Source of the DNA: an uncultured Bryobacteraceae bacterium
Lineage (GTDB): Bacteria; Acidobacteriota; Terriglobia; Bryobacterales; Bryobacteraceae
Reading direction: 5' to 3'
Length of the DNA: 64,000 nt
Assembly: GCA_938003835.1 (NCBI GenBank)
Contig: CALKXJ010000019.1
Span: 1 to 64,000, forward strand
The notes beneath the pieces were generated by a model, which worked only from the letters and a program-made list of their open reading frames with translations, was not told the DNA's origin and ran no database searches. A program made the translations under genes and the position numbers. Positions 37,756 through 47,072 of the stretch are shown in pieces. Each line of letters starts with the position of its first letter. Positions within the stretch are counted from its first letter, which is position 1.

Positions 37756-38333
37756 AAGCGCTCTCGATCAATCTCGCCACGGAGCCGTTCCGGCGTTTCC
37801 GGCCCATTCTGGTGGCATCGATGGCGCTGGCCGTGCTCCTTGTCGGGCTGCTGGCGGTCCAGCTTTACCTGTTCTGGCTGGAAAAGGATGAGGGTCGCGA
37901 GACGGCCTTGGCCATCGAGCAGACCCAGGCGCGTCTCAATACCCTGATCGCCGAGGAGCGGCGCCTGAACGAGATCCTGCTGCGCCCGGAGAATGCCGCC
38001 GTGCTCGACCGCAGCCTGTTCCTGAACGAGCTTCTGGCCCGCAAGGGCATCAGTTGGACCCTGATTTTTCGGGATTTAGAGGAGGTGCTGCCGCACAACG
38101 TCAAGCTGGTGCAGATCCGGCCGCAGATCCAGGCCGGCGCGCCGGCCCGTTACGAGGTGCTGCTCGAGATGGTGGTGGCTTCGGAGTCGGCCGAGCCCGT
38201 CATCGAGATGCTGCGCGCGCTCGAGAGCTCGCCCCTGTTCGGGGAGACGGCGGTGTCGGCGGCCTTCCCGCCCACCGACACCGAGCCGCTCTATCGTTAC
38301 CGCGTGAGTGTCCGCTATGCCCGCCAACTTTAG
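37752..38333 (+). CDS. pilN: PilN-like pilus alignment membrane protein
   Basis: A 193-residue bitopic protein. The N-terminus MKALSINLATEPFRRFRP contains the INL...P motif by which PilN docks onto PilM. One membrane helix (about residues 20-42) leads to a coiled-coil (RETALAIEQTQARLNTLIAEERRLNEIL) and a ferredoxin-like periplasmic domain. It forms the inner-membrane alignment subcomplex with PilO. The start at 37752 overlaps pilM by four bases, and the end overlaps pilO, so all are co-translated. Confidence 0.87.
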   Translation: MKALSINLATEPFRRFRPILVASMALAVLLVGLLAVQLYLFWLEKDEGRETALAIEQTQARLNTLIAEERRLNEILLRPENAAVLDRSLFLNELLARKGISWTLIFRDLEEVLPHNVKLVQIRPQIQAGAPARYEVLLEMVVASESAEPVIEMLRALESSPLFGETAVSAAFPPTDTEPLYRYRVSVRYARQL

Positions 38334-38961
38334 TCTCAAACCGGCCTGGGAGCAGGCCGCGGCCCGGCTCCGGCGCGATCCCAGAGCCCTCATCCGGCTG
38401 GTGCTGGGAGTCCTGGTGGCGGCAAACGTCGTCGCGGCGGTCCTGCTCTGGAAGCCGTGGAGCGCCTCGCCGGAGCAGATGGAGCAGCAACTGGCGGCCT
38501 TGCGCCAGCAGATCCGGCAGCGCGAAGCATCGGTCGAACGCCTGAAGGCCATCGTCGACAAGGTGGAGAAGGCGCGCACGCAGGGCGATGAGTTCATCGA
38601 TCAATACTTCATCCCGCGGCGAACCGCCTCGTCGGTCATCATCGCGGAGCTGCGCGAGGCCGCCGGCCGCGCCGGCGTCAAGCAGGCGGAGCATACGTTC
38701 GCATTCGAGCCGATCGAAGGGGCCGAGGAGCTCGAGATGATGACCATTTCGGGCAACTACGAGGGCTCTTACCAGAATCTGGTCCAGCTCGTAAATCTGC
38801 TCGACCGCTTGCCGCGGCTGGTGATCGTCGACACGCTGACGGCAGCGCCGCAGCGCACGGCGGGTGCACTCAACGTTAACCTGAAGATGAACGCCTTCAT
38901 CATTAACCGGGGCGAGGGGACCGAGGCCGCGCAGGCGAAAGCCGAGGCAAACAGTTCATGA
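38317..38961 (+). CDS. pilO: PilO-like pilus alignment membrane protein
   Basis: About 214 residues: a membrane helix at about 30-50 (LVLGVLVAANVVAAVLLW), a coiled-coil (EQMEQQLAALRQQIRQREAS), and a periplasmic ferredoxin-like domain with MMTISGNYEGSYQNLVQLVN near residue 140, characteristic of PilO. It pairs with PilN. The ATG at 38317 is chosen; a GTG at 38308 is an alternative. It overlaps the pilN end by 17 bases and the next gene by four (ATGA). Confidence 0.87.
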   Translation: MPANFSLKPAWEQAAARLRRDPRALIRLVLGVLVAANVVAAVLLWKPWSASPEQMEQQLAALRQQIRQREASVERLKAIVDKVEKARTQGDEFIDQYFIPRRTASSVIIAELREAAGRAGVKQAEHTFAFEPIEGAEELEMMTISGNYEGSYQNLVQLVNLLDRLPRLVIVDTLTAAPQRTAGALNVNLKMNAFIINRGEGTEAAQAKAEANSS

Positions 38962-39665
38962 AGGTTGGCGCCGAACCGAAGAAAGTGGCCGTGCTCGCGG
39001 GCTTACTCGCCGTGGCGGGTTATCTCTATTTTTCGGGCGCCGCCTCCGAGGAGCCGCCACGCCAGACGCCGCGGGCGCCGGCGCCGCAGGCGGCGCCGCC
39101 CACGCCACCGGAAATCGGACGGCCAAAGCCGGTCTCGCGGGCCGAAGGCCGAGCCGTGGCCGGGCGCGAGTTCCGCCCTTCGCTCAAACGGGCGCGGCCG
39201 GAGGACCGGCCGGACCCGATGACGGTGGATCCGACGCTCCGGCTCGAGCTCCTCGCGCGCCTTCAGAGCGTCCAGGCCGACCGGGCTCGCCGCAGCCTGT
39301 TCGATTTTTCGGCCCCGCCCCCGCCGCCGCTCAAGACGCCCGAGCCAAAGGTGATCCCGAAGCCCGCCGAGAAGGTCGACATGGCGGAAAACGATTCGAA
39401 GTCCGCCGAGGACGAGGCGAAGCCGGCCAAGGCGCCTCCGCCTCCGATTCCGCTCAAGTTCTACGGCTTCATCAGCCCGGTGCAGGCGGCCAATAAGCGG
39501 GCTTTTTTCCTCGACGGCGAGGAGATCTTTGTGGCCAGCGAAGGCGAGCTCATCAAGAAACGATACAAGGTGGTCCGGATCGGCACCAACTCCGCCGTGG
39601 TCGAGGACACCGAGCACAATCACCGGCAGACCTTGCCGCTGGTGGAGCAGAGGGGCCAGGGATGA
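38958..39665 (+). CDS. PilP/GspC-like pilus biogenesis protein
   Basis: A 235-residue protein with one N-terminal membrane helix (VAVLAGLLAVAGYLYFSG), a long Pro/Ala/Lys-rich linker (about residues 30-160), and a small C-terminal beta domain (IPLKFYGFISPVQAANKRAF, EEIFVASEGELIKKRYKVVRIG). This is the layout of PilP and of the GspC homology region, which connect the inner-membrane complex to the secretin. It is not a lipoprotein here. It follows pilO with an ATGA overlap and ends with another into the next gene. Confidence 0.78.
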   Translation: MKVGAEPKKVAVLAGLLAVAGYLYFSGAASEEPPRQTPRAPAPQAAPPTPPEIGRPKPVSRAEGRAVAGREFRPSLKRARPEDRPDPMTVDPTLRLELLARLQSVQADRARRSLFDFSAPPPPPLKTPEPKVIPKPAEKVDMAENDSKSAEDEAKPAKAPPPPIPLKFYGFISPVQAANKRAFFLDGEEIFVASEGELIKKRYKVVRIGTNSAVVEDTEHNHRQTLPLVEQRGQG

Positions 39666-41191
39666 AGAGGCGCCGGCAAGAAGGCTTCGCGATGCTGCTG
39701 GTCTTCGCCATGGCGGCGGCCGTGGCGATCCTGCTGTACCGCGAGCTGCCCCGGCTGGTCTTCGAGTCGCAGCGCATCAAGGAGCAGGAGCTGATCAATC
39801 GCGGGCTCGAGTATCGGCGGGCCATCCAGCTCTATGTGCGGAAGAACAAGCGCTACCCGCAGTCGCTCGATGACCTGGAGCGCGGAACCGGGATTCGCTA
39901 TCTCCGGCGCCGGTACAAGGACCCGATGACCGGCAAGAGCGAGTGGCGGCTCATTCACATCGACAACGCCGGCGTGCTCACCGATTCGCTCATCCACAAG
40001 CCCAAGGAGGAGGAGAAGAAGAAGTCCGAAAATACCTTTATCACCGAGGGTGCGGCTTTCGGCTCGACGGGGCCTGCTCCGGGCGCCGGCGAGAGTCACA
40101 CCGGGGCGGCCATTCGGGGAGCGAGCGACCGGCCGGTGGTTACCGCCGAACAGTTCCAGGGCCAGCCGCAGGCGGCCGATCCTTTTGCTCCCGAGGAAGC
40201 CGCTCCCGCCGGCGTGGCGCCGCAAGGCGATCCGCCAGCGCCTCCGCCCGTTGATCCGCAGCAAGTGGCCATGCCCGGCTACGCGCCGGTTCAGCCGTAT
40301 CCTCAGCAACCCGGCCAGCCGCAGCCGTTTCCTGTTGCCGTGCCGCAGCCGGTCTACCCGGGGCAGGCGGCGGTAGGTCAGGCGCCGCCCGCGCCCAACC
40401 CGGCGGTGCAGATCGGCATTGCGCCCTACGTGGTGCCCGCGCCGCCGACTCAGGTTGAGATCAGCGTAACCGGACAGCCGCCGATGCAGATTCCCATCCA
40501 GACACCCGGAGTGCAACCGGCGCCGCCCGGGTTGCCGCAGGGAGCGGCTCCGTATCCATATCCATACCCACAACAGCCGGCGCCTGGACAAGCCAATCCG
40601 GCGATTACTGTGGGCATCACGCCGTACGTGGCGCCGGGCCAGCCGCCTCAGCTTTCTTATCCGCCGCCGGGGCCGGCTTCAGCTCCACAACCGTCGTGGG
40701 CCCCCGGCGCACCGCCCTATCCCGCCCAAGGCATTCCGGGCTTGCCCGGGCCTTTCGGCGCCGGCTCGCGCCGGGGTCCGGCCGGCGCAACCACGCCCTC
40801 TCCGACCGGACCTCAAGCCGCCTCGCCTCAGGGGAACCCCGCTTTGCAGCTCATCCAGCAGATCCTCACCACACCGCGCCCCGCAGGGATGCAAGGCGCC
40901 GCGGCCGCTCCCGCCGGCGCCATGATCCCGGGCGGCATCGCCGGAGTGGCCTCGACCCTCGAGGCCGAGAGCATCATGGTGTTCGGCGAAAGAACCAAGT
41001 ACAACGAGTGGGAGTTCATCTACGACTTCCGCCAGGAACAGTCGGCGGCGGCCGCCTCGGCCGCTCTCGGCGCGGGTGTGGGCAGCCCGGCGAATCCGCT
41101 CGGCGCGCCGCAGCCGGGTGAATCCAGGCCCTCGCTGTTCGGCCCTCCGGCGCAGGCTCAGCCCCCGTCGCGCTTCGGCGCGACGCGCTAG
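39662..41191 (+). CDS. Pseudopilin-like protein with long Pro/Gln-rich tail
   Basis: A 509-residue protein. The N-terminus (RRRQEGFAMLLVFAMAAAVAILL) looks like a class III pilin signal and helix but lacks the Glu at +5, as in GspK-type minor pseudopilins. Residues 30-110 resemble a GspG-like globular part (YVRKNKRYPQSLDDLERG, YKDPMTGKSEWRLI). From about 150 to 430 it is Pro/Gln/Ala-rich, with a repeated NPA(V/I)xxGI(A/T)PYVxP unit. A conserved-looking C-terminal block (FGERTKYNEWEFIYDF) follows. It may be a surface-exposed or cell-wall-spanning minor subunit. Last gene of the pilus operon. Confidence 0.68.
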   Translation: MKRRRQEGFAMLLVFAMAAAVAILLYRELPRLVFESQRIKEQELINRGLEYRRAIQLYVRKNKRYPQSLDDLERGTGIRYLRRRYKDPMTGKSEWRLIHIDNAGVLTDSLIHKPKEEEKKKSENTFITEGAAFGSTGPAPGAGESHTGAAIRGASDRPVVTAEQFQGQPQAADPFAPEEAAPAGVAPQGDPPAPPPVDPQQVAMPGYAPVQPYPQQPGQPQPFPVAVPQPVYPGQAAVGQAPPAPNPAVQIGIAPYVVPAPPTQVEISVTGQPPMQIPIQTPGVQPAPPGLPQGAAPYPYPYPQQPAPGQANPAITVGITPYVAPGQPPQLSYPPPGPASAPQPSWAPGAPPYPAQGIPGLPGPFGAGSRRGPAGATTPSPTGPQAASPQGNPALQLIQQILTTPRPAGMQGAAAAPAGAMIPGGIAGVASTLEAESIMVFGERTKYNEWEFIYDFRQEQSAAAASAALGAGVGSPANPLGAPQPGESRPSLFGPPAQAQPPSRFGATR

Positions 41192-41333
41192 CGGACCGGC
41201 ATCGCCCTTACGCGGGCGCTCGGGGTGCCGGCTTCGCAGAATCTCTTACACTGGTGATGTTCCCCAGATCGTGGCCGAGCGCGTCCGGACCGGGGGAACA
41301 TGCCGCCTTCGTCAGAGCCGCGGGCTGGTGATC

Positions 41334-41924
41334 ATGGAAACCACGCCGAACCTCAACGACTCCCCGGATGTGATCCAGCTCCTGCGCCAGGTGCCCACGG
41401 GCGACCGCCAGGTTCGCGAACGCCTGTTCCGGCTGATCTACGCCGAGCTGCGCCGCATCGCGCAGCGCGAACTGCGCGACCGCTGGGACCGCCAGACGCT
41501 CGATACGACGGCGCTGGTGGGCGAGGCTTTCCTCAAGCTGGCGGGCGAGCGGGAGATCGAGCCGCGCAGCCGCATGCACTTCTTCGCATACGCCGGAGTG
41601 GCCCTGCGGCGCGTGTTGACGGACTACGCGCGGCGGCGGCTGGCGGAAAAGCGCGGAGCCGAGCTGGCTCTCACCACGCTGACAGCGGCGAACGTCAGCT
41701 TCAGTGTCGAGCTGGCGGAGTTGCCCGCGCTCGACGAGGCGCTCCAGCGGCTGGAACGGATCGACCCGCGGCTGCGGAAGATCGTCGAATACCGCTTTTT
41801 TGCCGGGCTCTCGCAGGCCGAGGTCGGCAGCCTGCTCGGTATGCCGGAGCGGGCTGTCGAGCGGGAATGGGTGAAGGCGCGAGCTTGGCTGTATAAAGAA
41901 CTTTATCCGGAAGAGCCCCGCTAG
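41334..41924 (+). CDS. ECF sigma factor of the TIGR02999 type
   Basis: A 196-residue sigma-70-like factor. It starts VIQLLRQVPTGDRQVRERLF; region 2 has IYAELRRIAQRELR, TLDTTALVGEAFLKLAG and FFAYAGVALRRVLTDYAR; region 4 has LRKIVEYRFFAGLSQAEVGSLLGM and RAVEREWVKARAWL. This subgroup is abundant in Acidobacteria and Planctomycetes, often beside protein kinases, and its signals are poorly known. The ATG at 41334 is preferred (GTG 41328 is possible). Its TAG stop lies inside a CTAG shared with the convergent hydrolase stop. Confidence 0.87.
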   Translation: METTPNLNDSPDVIQLLRQVPTGDRQVRERLFRLIYAELRRIAQRELRDRWDRQTLDTTALVGEAFLKLAGEREIEPRSRMHFFAYAGVALRRVLTDYARRRLAEKRGAELALTTLTAANVSFSVELAELPALDEALQRLERIDPRLRKIVEYRFFAGLSQAEVGSLLGMPERAVEREWVKARAWLYKELYPEEPR

Positions 41925-44032
41925 CCCCCTGCGCTCCCCTGGGCCAACCCCGGCTTGAAGCCCGACTTCGCCCCAACCGGCGCGATCTGCCGCAGGCCCT
42001 TGTCCTGGAGCCGCCGATAGCAGTCCGGCAAATCGAAGTGTGCGAGCGCGTTCGGCACGAGCGCGGCCAGCGGCCAGTCGTAGTCCTCGGCTTCGGCGAC
42101 CTCGGCAAAGGAGGCGAGCGCATGTTTGAGCGTTACCTGCGCGACCTGCGGCGCAAGCAGCGCGGCGAACGTCGCCGCAAGCGCGCCCCAGCCGAGCGCT
42201 GCCAGGTGAACCTCGGTGTGCCCGCAGGCGGCGAGCCAGTCGAGCACGCGGAGAAGATCGAACGTCCGCTGACCCAGATAAGGCCGGTCCAGCATGATGC
42301 CGTGGGCGGCATAGAAATAATCGCTGCCGTACGTGTCGAAGAAGCTGTTCGGATCGCAGGTGTCGGGCCGCGATTCGCCGATGCCACGCACGTCGCAGGT
42401 GAACAAGGCCGTCTCCGGCTCGGCGGCGAGCAGTTCGCGCACCAGGGGTTCCAGGCGCAGTTCTTCATCGCTCGAGAGGTGGGAGACGTAAAGGATCGCA
42501 CGGCGGCCCTCTCGCGGCGGCCGCGAATAAATCGGCTCCTTCGACAACCGGTAGACGACGGCCTGGATGCCGGGCTCTGTTTCGATGAGATACGTGCTGG
42601 CATGAGGCAGCGGGTAGCCTCGATCCCGGCGAGGGCGCAGAATGCGGTACTCGGGCTCGCCGGTGCGGGGCGGGATGCGCAACAGGTGCCTGACGGCGCT
42701 CTCCAGCGCCGCCCCGTCCAGTCCCAGACGGCCCCGGGCAAGCATCTTCGATTTTTCAGCCGTGAAGGAGTAGATGGGCCGGCTGCCCAGTGCCGCTACC
42801 TGACCATGAGGCGCGCAGGCCAACGTCTCGTCGCTTTCGATCGTGAGCGCCGGCTCGGATCGTGCATCGGAGACCTGGGTGAACCGGTTGAACCAGCGAT
42901 ACATCGCCTCGCGGTTCTCCTGGGTGTAGCCGTGATAGCTGGGGCCCACCCAGAGAGCGATCCGGTCTTCCGCACCGAAGAGCGCCCATAGCTTTCTGAG
43001 CCGCGCAAAGGCCTCCTCGGTGCCACGCACGTCGAAGTAGTCGCGTTCCTTGGCCAAGATCAGCACCGGCTTGGGCGCCAGGGCGGCCAGGAAGTCCTCG
43101 TGTTCGAGGCCGAGCGCCAGCGCGCCGGGCGGGCACTGCTCGGTGTCGGCGGGCAGTTCGTTTTCGAGGTTCCGGCGGAAGGTGGTCACGAAGCAGCCGG
43201 GCGCGGCCATCGTCCAGCGGTCATCGAGCCCGCAGAGCCAGGTGGTCATGGTGCCCCCGCCGGAATTCCCGGTGATGCCCACATGCCGCGGATCGACCTC
43301 GGGCCGGCCGAGCAGGTAGTCCAGGGCGCGGATGCCATCCCAGGCGCGCCAGGCGCCGAAGAACTCTCCGACCAGGAACTGCTGGTTGCCGGCGTAAAGG
43401 TGCTCGCGCGTGCCGCGGCCGCGGCGCGGCTGGTAGCGTTCGTCGACGTACTGCATCCGCTCGCCCTGGCCGATCGGGTCGAAGATCAGCACCACGTAGC
43501 CCATGCGCGCCAGTCCCTGGCTGAAGGACTGGTAGGCTTCGGCGGCCTTGCCGTTGTCGGAGTGACCGCAACTGCCCACCACGCCGGGCAGCGGCAGGGG
43601 GCGGCCTTTCGGAACATACAGGTTCGCGGTGACGAGAAAGCCCGGCCGGCTCTCGAAGATGACCTTCTCAATTTTGTAAGCGTCACGCTCGATGACCCCG
43701 GTCGTGCGGGGCTTGAGCGGCGTGCGCTCCGGGAACGGGCCGAAGGCGGTGCGGATCTTCTGGCGGACCTCCGCCACATAGGCCTCGGCATCCGCGCGAG
43801 TTCGAAGCGAAGCCAGCCGCTCGAGACGCCGGCGCTCGAGACGCCGGACCCAGTCCACATAGAACTCCTGCACCATGCGAGGAAACCGGTTGAGCGGAGC
43901 GGCGGGGGCGACGGGCGCCTGCGACGCAGGCTCGAGGCCCGCCGCACTGGGTAGCGCCGGGGATCCTGCGGCGGGCGCGAGCGCCAGCAGCCGGCGGCGC
44001 GTGATGCGGAACGACTCGAAACGGGACGCCAT
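41921..44032 (-). CDS. Exported alpha/beta hydrolase with two hydrolase-like halves
   Basis: A 703-residue protein with a twin-arginine-like signal (ITRRRLLALAPAAGSPAL, about 10-27). The first half is an acetyl xylan esterase/dienelactone hydrolase-like fold with nucleophile GNSGGG and the acid residue after KPVLILAKERDYFDVRG; the His is likely in PSYHGY. The second half (about 480-690) looks like another alpha/beta hydrolase, but its elbow reads LAALGWGALAA, with Gly where Ser is expected. It probably deacylates plant or microbial polysaccharides outside the cytoplasm. Start at 44032. Confidence 0.8.
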   Translation of the reverse strand: MASRFESFRITRRRLLALAPAAGSPALPSAAGLEPASQAPVAPAAPLNRFPRMVQEFYVDWVRRLERRRLERLASLRTRADAEAYVAEVRQKIRTAFGPFPERTPLKPRTTGVIERDAYKIEKVIFESRPGFLVTANLYVPKGRPLPLPGVVGSCGHSDNGKAAEAYQSFSQGLARMGYVVLIFDPIGQGERMQYVDERYQPRRGRGTREHLYAGNQQFLVGEFFGAWRAWDGIRALDYLLGRPEVDPRHVGITGNSGGGTMTTWLCGLDDRWTMAAPGCFVTTFRRNLENELPADTEQCPPGALALGLEHEDFLAALAPKPVLILAKERDYFDVRGTEEAFARLRKLWALFGAEDRIALWVGPSYHGYTQENREAMYRWFNRFTQVSDARSEPALTIESDETLACAPHGQVAALGSRPIYSFTAEKSKMLARGRLGLDGAALESAVRHLLRIPPRTGEPEYRILRPRRDRGYPLPHASTYLIETEPGIQAVVYRLSKEPIYSRPPREGRRAILYVSHLSSDEELRLEPLVRELLAAEPETALFTCDVRGIGESRPDTCDPNSFFDTYGSDYFYAAHGIMLDRPYLGQRTFDLLRVLDWLAACGHTEVHLAALGWGALAATFAALLAPQVAQVTLKHALASFAEVAEAEDYDWPLAALVPNALAHFDLPDCYRRLQDKGLRQIAPVGAKSGFKPGLAQGSAGG

Positions 44033-44068
44033 CACGGCGCCAGTGTACACGAAGCGGGCCGGCACCGC

Positions 44069-44830
44069 TCAGGTGTAAAGCACGATCTCGCGCCGCGAGG
44101 CGCGCACGTCCATCTCGAACTCGATGGTGAGGATGGGGGGCCGGGCGTAGTGCCAGGTGAGTCCATGCGGAGCCGCAGCCGTGCGCTCCAGGAGAAAGCG
44201 GCCAAGGAGCCGGTGGATGTCGTGAACGGTGTAAACGTTGACGGCGGTGGCGTCCCTCCAGGTGGCGCCCACGGCGCGCAGGCGCTCGTCGAAGATCCCG
44301 ACCACGAAGCGCGCCTTCTCCTCGATCGCCTCCGGCGAGGTCTCTCCCCGGCGGACCACCTGTTCCGGGTCGAGCGAGCCTTCCGGCAATTCCCCCGCCC
44401 CGGCCAGAACGAAGCTCGCCGGCCAGCGCTTGTTCGAGGACTTGCGCGCCACCGTGTAGGAAAAACCATAGAGCGACGGCTCAGCCGGAGCGCCGAACTC
44501 GGGCGCGACGTTCGTGCGGGCCACCGGGTTCATGCCGTCCAGGAGGATCTCCCAGCTCTTGAGAATGTCGAGATAGCCGGCATTGAAGCGGGCGAAGCCC
44601 TCGAAGGTGAAGGGCTTCGGGGAGCGCAGCTCGATTCCGCACAGCGCCTGGAGGGGCCGGCCCAGCTCCGCCAAATGGCTCCGGATGCGCTCGAAGCCGG
44701 CCTTGAGTGGCAACGCCGGGTGCAGGCGAGCGTGTTCGATCTCGAATCCTGCGGACGCCATGGCGCCGCCCGAGTAGGGGGCAACGCCACGCAGGAAGGA
44801 GTAACCGCCGCGAGGGTTCTCTATCAGCAC
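44069..44830 (-). CDS. RidA/YjgF-like protein with extended N-terminus
   Basis: A 253-residue protein. The C-terminal part (about 130-235) resembles the RidA fold: SFVLAGAGELPEG, EAIEEKARFVVGIFDERLRA and TAVNVYTVHDIHRLL. RidA proteins deaminate reactive enamines; the usual catalytic Arg region is not clear here. The first 120 residues are an additional alpha/beta segment I cannot assign. No signal peptide is present. The start is a GTG at 44830 without a strong ribosome site. It is divergent from the E1 dehydrogenase gene; the 126-base spacer holds a CCCCATGCGGGG hairpin. Confidence 0.6.
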   Translation of the reverse strand: MLIENPRGGYSFLRGVAPYSGGAMASAGFEIEHARLHPALPLKAGFERIRSHLAELGRPLQALCGIELRSPKPFTFEGFARFNAGYLDILKSWEILLDGMNPVARTNVAPEFGAPAEPSLYGFSYTVARKSSNKRWPASFVLAGAGELPEGSLDPEQVVRRGETSPEAIEEKARFVVGIFDERLRAVGATWRDATAVNVYTVHDIHRLLGRFLLERTAAAPHGLTWHYARPPILTIEFEMDVRASRREIVLYT

Positions 44831-44956
44831 CCGGCCATCATAGCAGCCCCGTGTCGATTTGGTGCCCGGGCCGGCGGAGGGTCATAGTAGACTGGTACTT
44901 GTGCGCTTTGCCCCATGCGGGGAGTGGGCTAAACTTTGTCCTGGAGGACCGATCCG

Positions 44957-47062
44957 ATGGCTGCTACCGCCCGCAGGCCGCTATCTACGGAGCTAGTTCA
45001 CATCGGCGTCGAACGCGAAGATCTCGTCCGGGCCTTTCGCATCATCCAGATGTCGCGGCGGCTGGACGATCGCGAGATCATGCTGAAACGCCAGCAGCGG
45101 ATCTACTTCCAGGTGAGCGGCGCCGGGCACGAGGCGGTGCAAACGGCCGCGGCCATGGCTCTCCGCCCGGGCTATGACTGGGTCTTCCCATATTACCGGG
45201 ACCGGGCGCTGTGCCTCGCCCTCGGCATCACCCCGGAGATGATGTTGCTCCAGGCGGTCGGCTCGGCCGAGGACACCCAGTCAGGCGGGCGCCAGATGCC
45301 TTCGCACTGGAGTTCGCCCGAACTGCACATCTTCACCGTCTCTTCCTGCACGGGGACGCAGTTCGTCCAGGCCGTAGGCTGCGCCCACGCCAGCCGGCTC
45401 CTCAACCCTCAGGGAGACGAAGTGACGCTGGTGTGCGGGGGCGACGGGCATACCAGCGAGGGCGAGTTCTGGGAGGCGCTGAATGCGGCCTGCCTGGACC
45501 GGCTGCCGGTGGTCTTCCTGATCGAGGACAACGGCTATGCCATCTCGGTGCCGGTGGCCCGGCAGACTGCGGGCGGGAGCATTTCGCGGCTGGTGAGGGA
45601 CTTTCCCGGGCTGCTGGTGCTCGAGATCGACGGATGCGACTTTCTGGCCTCGCTCGAGGCGATGAAGGCCGCAGTGGAGCACGCGCGCGCCGGTCGCGGC
45701 CCGGCGCTGGTGCACGCGCATGTCATCCGGCCCTACTCGCACTCGCTTTCCGACGACGAAAGCCTTTACCGCACCGAGGAGGAGCGGGCCCAGGACCGCC
45801 GCCGCGATCCCTTCGAGCGCTACCCCCAGTGGCTGCTGGCCGAGGGCATCCTCGATCAGGAGACCTACGAGCGGGTGGTCCGGGAGATCGACCTGGAGAT
45901 TCAGCGCGCCACGGAGCGGGCGCTCAAGTCGCGGATGCCGGACACCAGCCCGGCAGCGATCCTGAGGTACGTCTACTCGGACAAGGTTGACCCCACTTCG
46001 AGCGAGTTCGAGACCGAGCCCGTCTTCGACAACGAGTCACGCACGATGGTGGACGCCATCAACCGGACGCTGCGCGACGAGATGCGCCACAACCCCCGCG
46101 TGGTGGTCTTCGGCGAGGACGTGGCCGACTGCGGCTTCGAGGACAAGCTGCCGCTGGTGAAAGGAAAGGGCGGGGTGTTCAAGGCCACGCTCGGTCTCCA
46201 GCGGGAATTCGGCAGCCACCGTTGCTTCAACTCGCCGCTGGCGGAAGCCTCCATCGTCGGCCGGGCGATCGGCATGGCCATGCGCGGGCTCAAGCCCGTG
46301 GTCGAGATCCAATTTTTCGACTACATCTGGCCGGCCATGATGCAGATCCGCGACGAGCTGGCCAACATCCGCTGGCGCAGCTACAACGGCTTCTCGTGCC
46401 CGCTGGTGATCCGGGCCGCCATCGGAGGATACCTCTCCGGAGGGGCGATCTACCACAGCCAGTCAGGCGAATCGATCTTCACGCACATTCCCGGCATCCG
46501 GGTGGTGATGCCCTCAAACGCGCTCGATGCCTGCGGCCTGCTGCGCACAGCGATTCGTTGCGACGACCCCGTGTTGTTTCTCGAGCACAAGAAGCTGTAT
46601 CGGGAGACCTATAACCGCTCGCCCTACCCCGGACCGGATTTCATGATTCCGTTCGGCAGGGCGCGGCTCGTCAAACCGGGGCGGAACCTCTCCATCATCA
46701 CCTACGGCGCGCTGGTGCAGAAGTCTCTCCAGGCAGCCTCGAATCTGGAGGCCCGCTTCCCGGACTGGACCATCGAGGTGATCGACCTGCGGAGCCTCTC
46801 CCCTTACGACTGGGAGGCCATTCGCACGTCGGTGCTGAAGACGGCGCGCGTGCTGGTGGTCCACGAGGACAACCGTAGCTGGGGATTTGGCGCCGAGATC
46901 GCCGCGCGGATTGCCGATGAGCTGTTTGCTAACCTGGATGCTCCGGTCGGACGGATCGGGGCGCTCGATACGTATGTCGCCTACAATCCGATTCTCGAGG
47001 ACGCGATCCTGCCTCAGGCGGCCGATATCGAGCGGGAAGCGCAGCGACTGCTGAACTACTAA
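44957..47062 (+). CDS. Fused alpha-beta 2-oxoacid dehydrogenase E1 component
   Basis: A 701-residue single chain that joins the E1 alpha and beta subunits of a branched-chain 2-oxoacid or pyruvate dehydrogenase complex. The alpha part (1-340) has the thiamine diphosphate motif [19 protein letters not shown] with the closing DNGYAIS. The beta part (about 350-701) has [37 protein letters not shown] and [17 protein letters not shown]. It decarboxylates a 2-oxoacid and passes the acyl group to lipoyl E2. The ATG at 44957 has GGAGG nine bases upstream. No E2 or E3 gene is adjacent. Confidence 0.93.
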   Translation: MAATARRPLSTELVHIGVEREDLVRAFRIIQMSRRLDDREIMLKRQQRIYFQVSGAGHEAVQTAAAMALRPGYDWVFPYYRDRALCLALGITPEMMLLQAVGSAEDTQSGGRQMPSHWSSPELHIFTVSSCTGTQFVQAVGCAHASRLLNPQGDEVTLVCGGDGHTSEGEFWEALNAACLDRLPVVFLIEDNGYAISVPVARQTAGGSISRLVRDFPGLLVLEIDGCDFLASLEAMKAAVEHARAGRGPALVHAHVIRPYSHSLSDDESLYRTEEERAQDRRRDPFERYPQWLLAEGILDQETYERVVREIDLEIQRATERALKSRMPDTSPAAILRYVYSDKVDPTSSEFETEPVFDNESRTMVDAINRTLRDEMRHNPRVVVFGEDVADCGFEDKLPLVKGKGGVFKATLGLQREFGSHRCFNSPLAEASIVGRAIGMAMRGLKPVVEIQFFDYIWPAMMQIRDELANIRWRSYNGFSCPLVIRAAIGGYLSGGAIYHSQSGESIFTHIPGIRVVMPSNALDACGLLRTAIRCDDPVLFLEHKKLYRETYNRSPYPGPDFMIPFGRARLVKPGRNLSIITYGALVQKSLQAASNLEARFPDWTIEVIDLRSLSPYDWEAIRTSVLKTARVLVVHEDNRSWGFGAEIAARIADELFANLDAPVGRIGALDTYVAYNPILEDAILPQAADIEREAQRLLNY

Positions 47063-47072
47063 GCCCGCCTTC

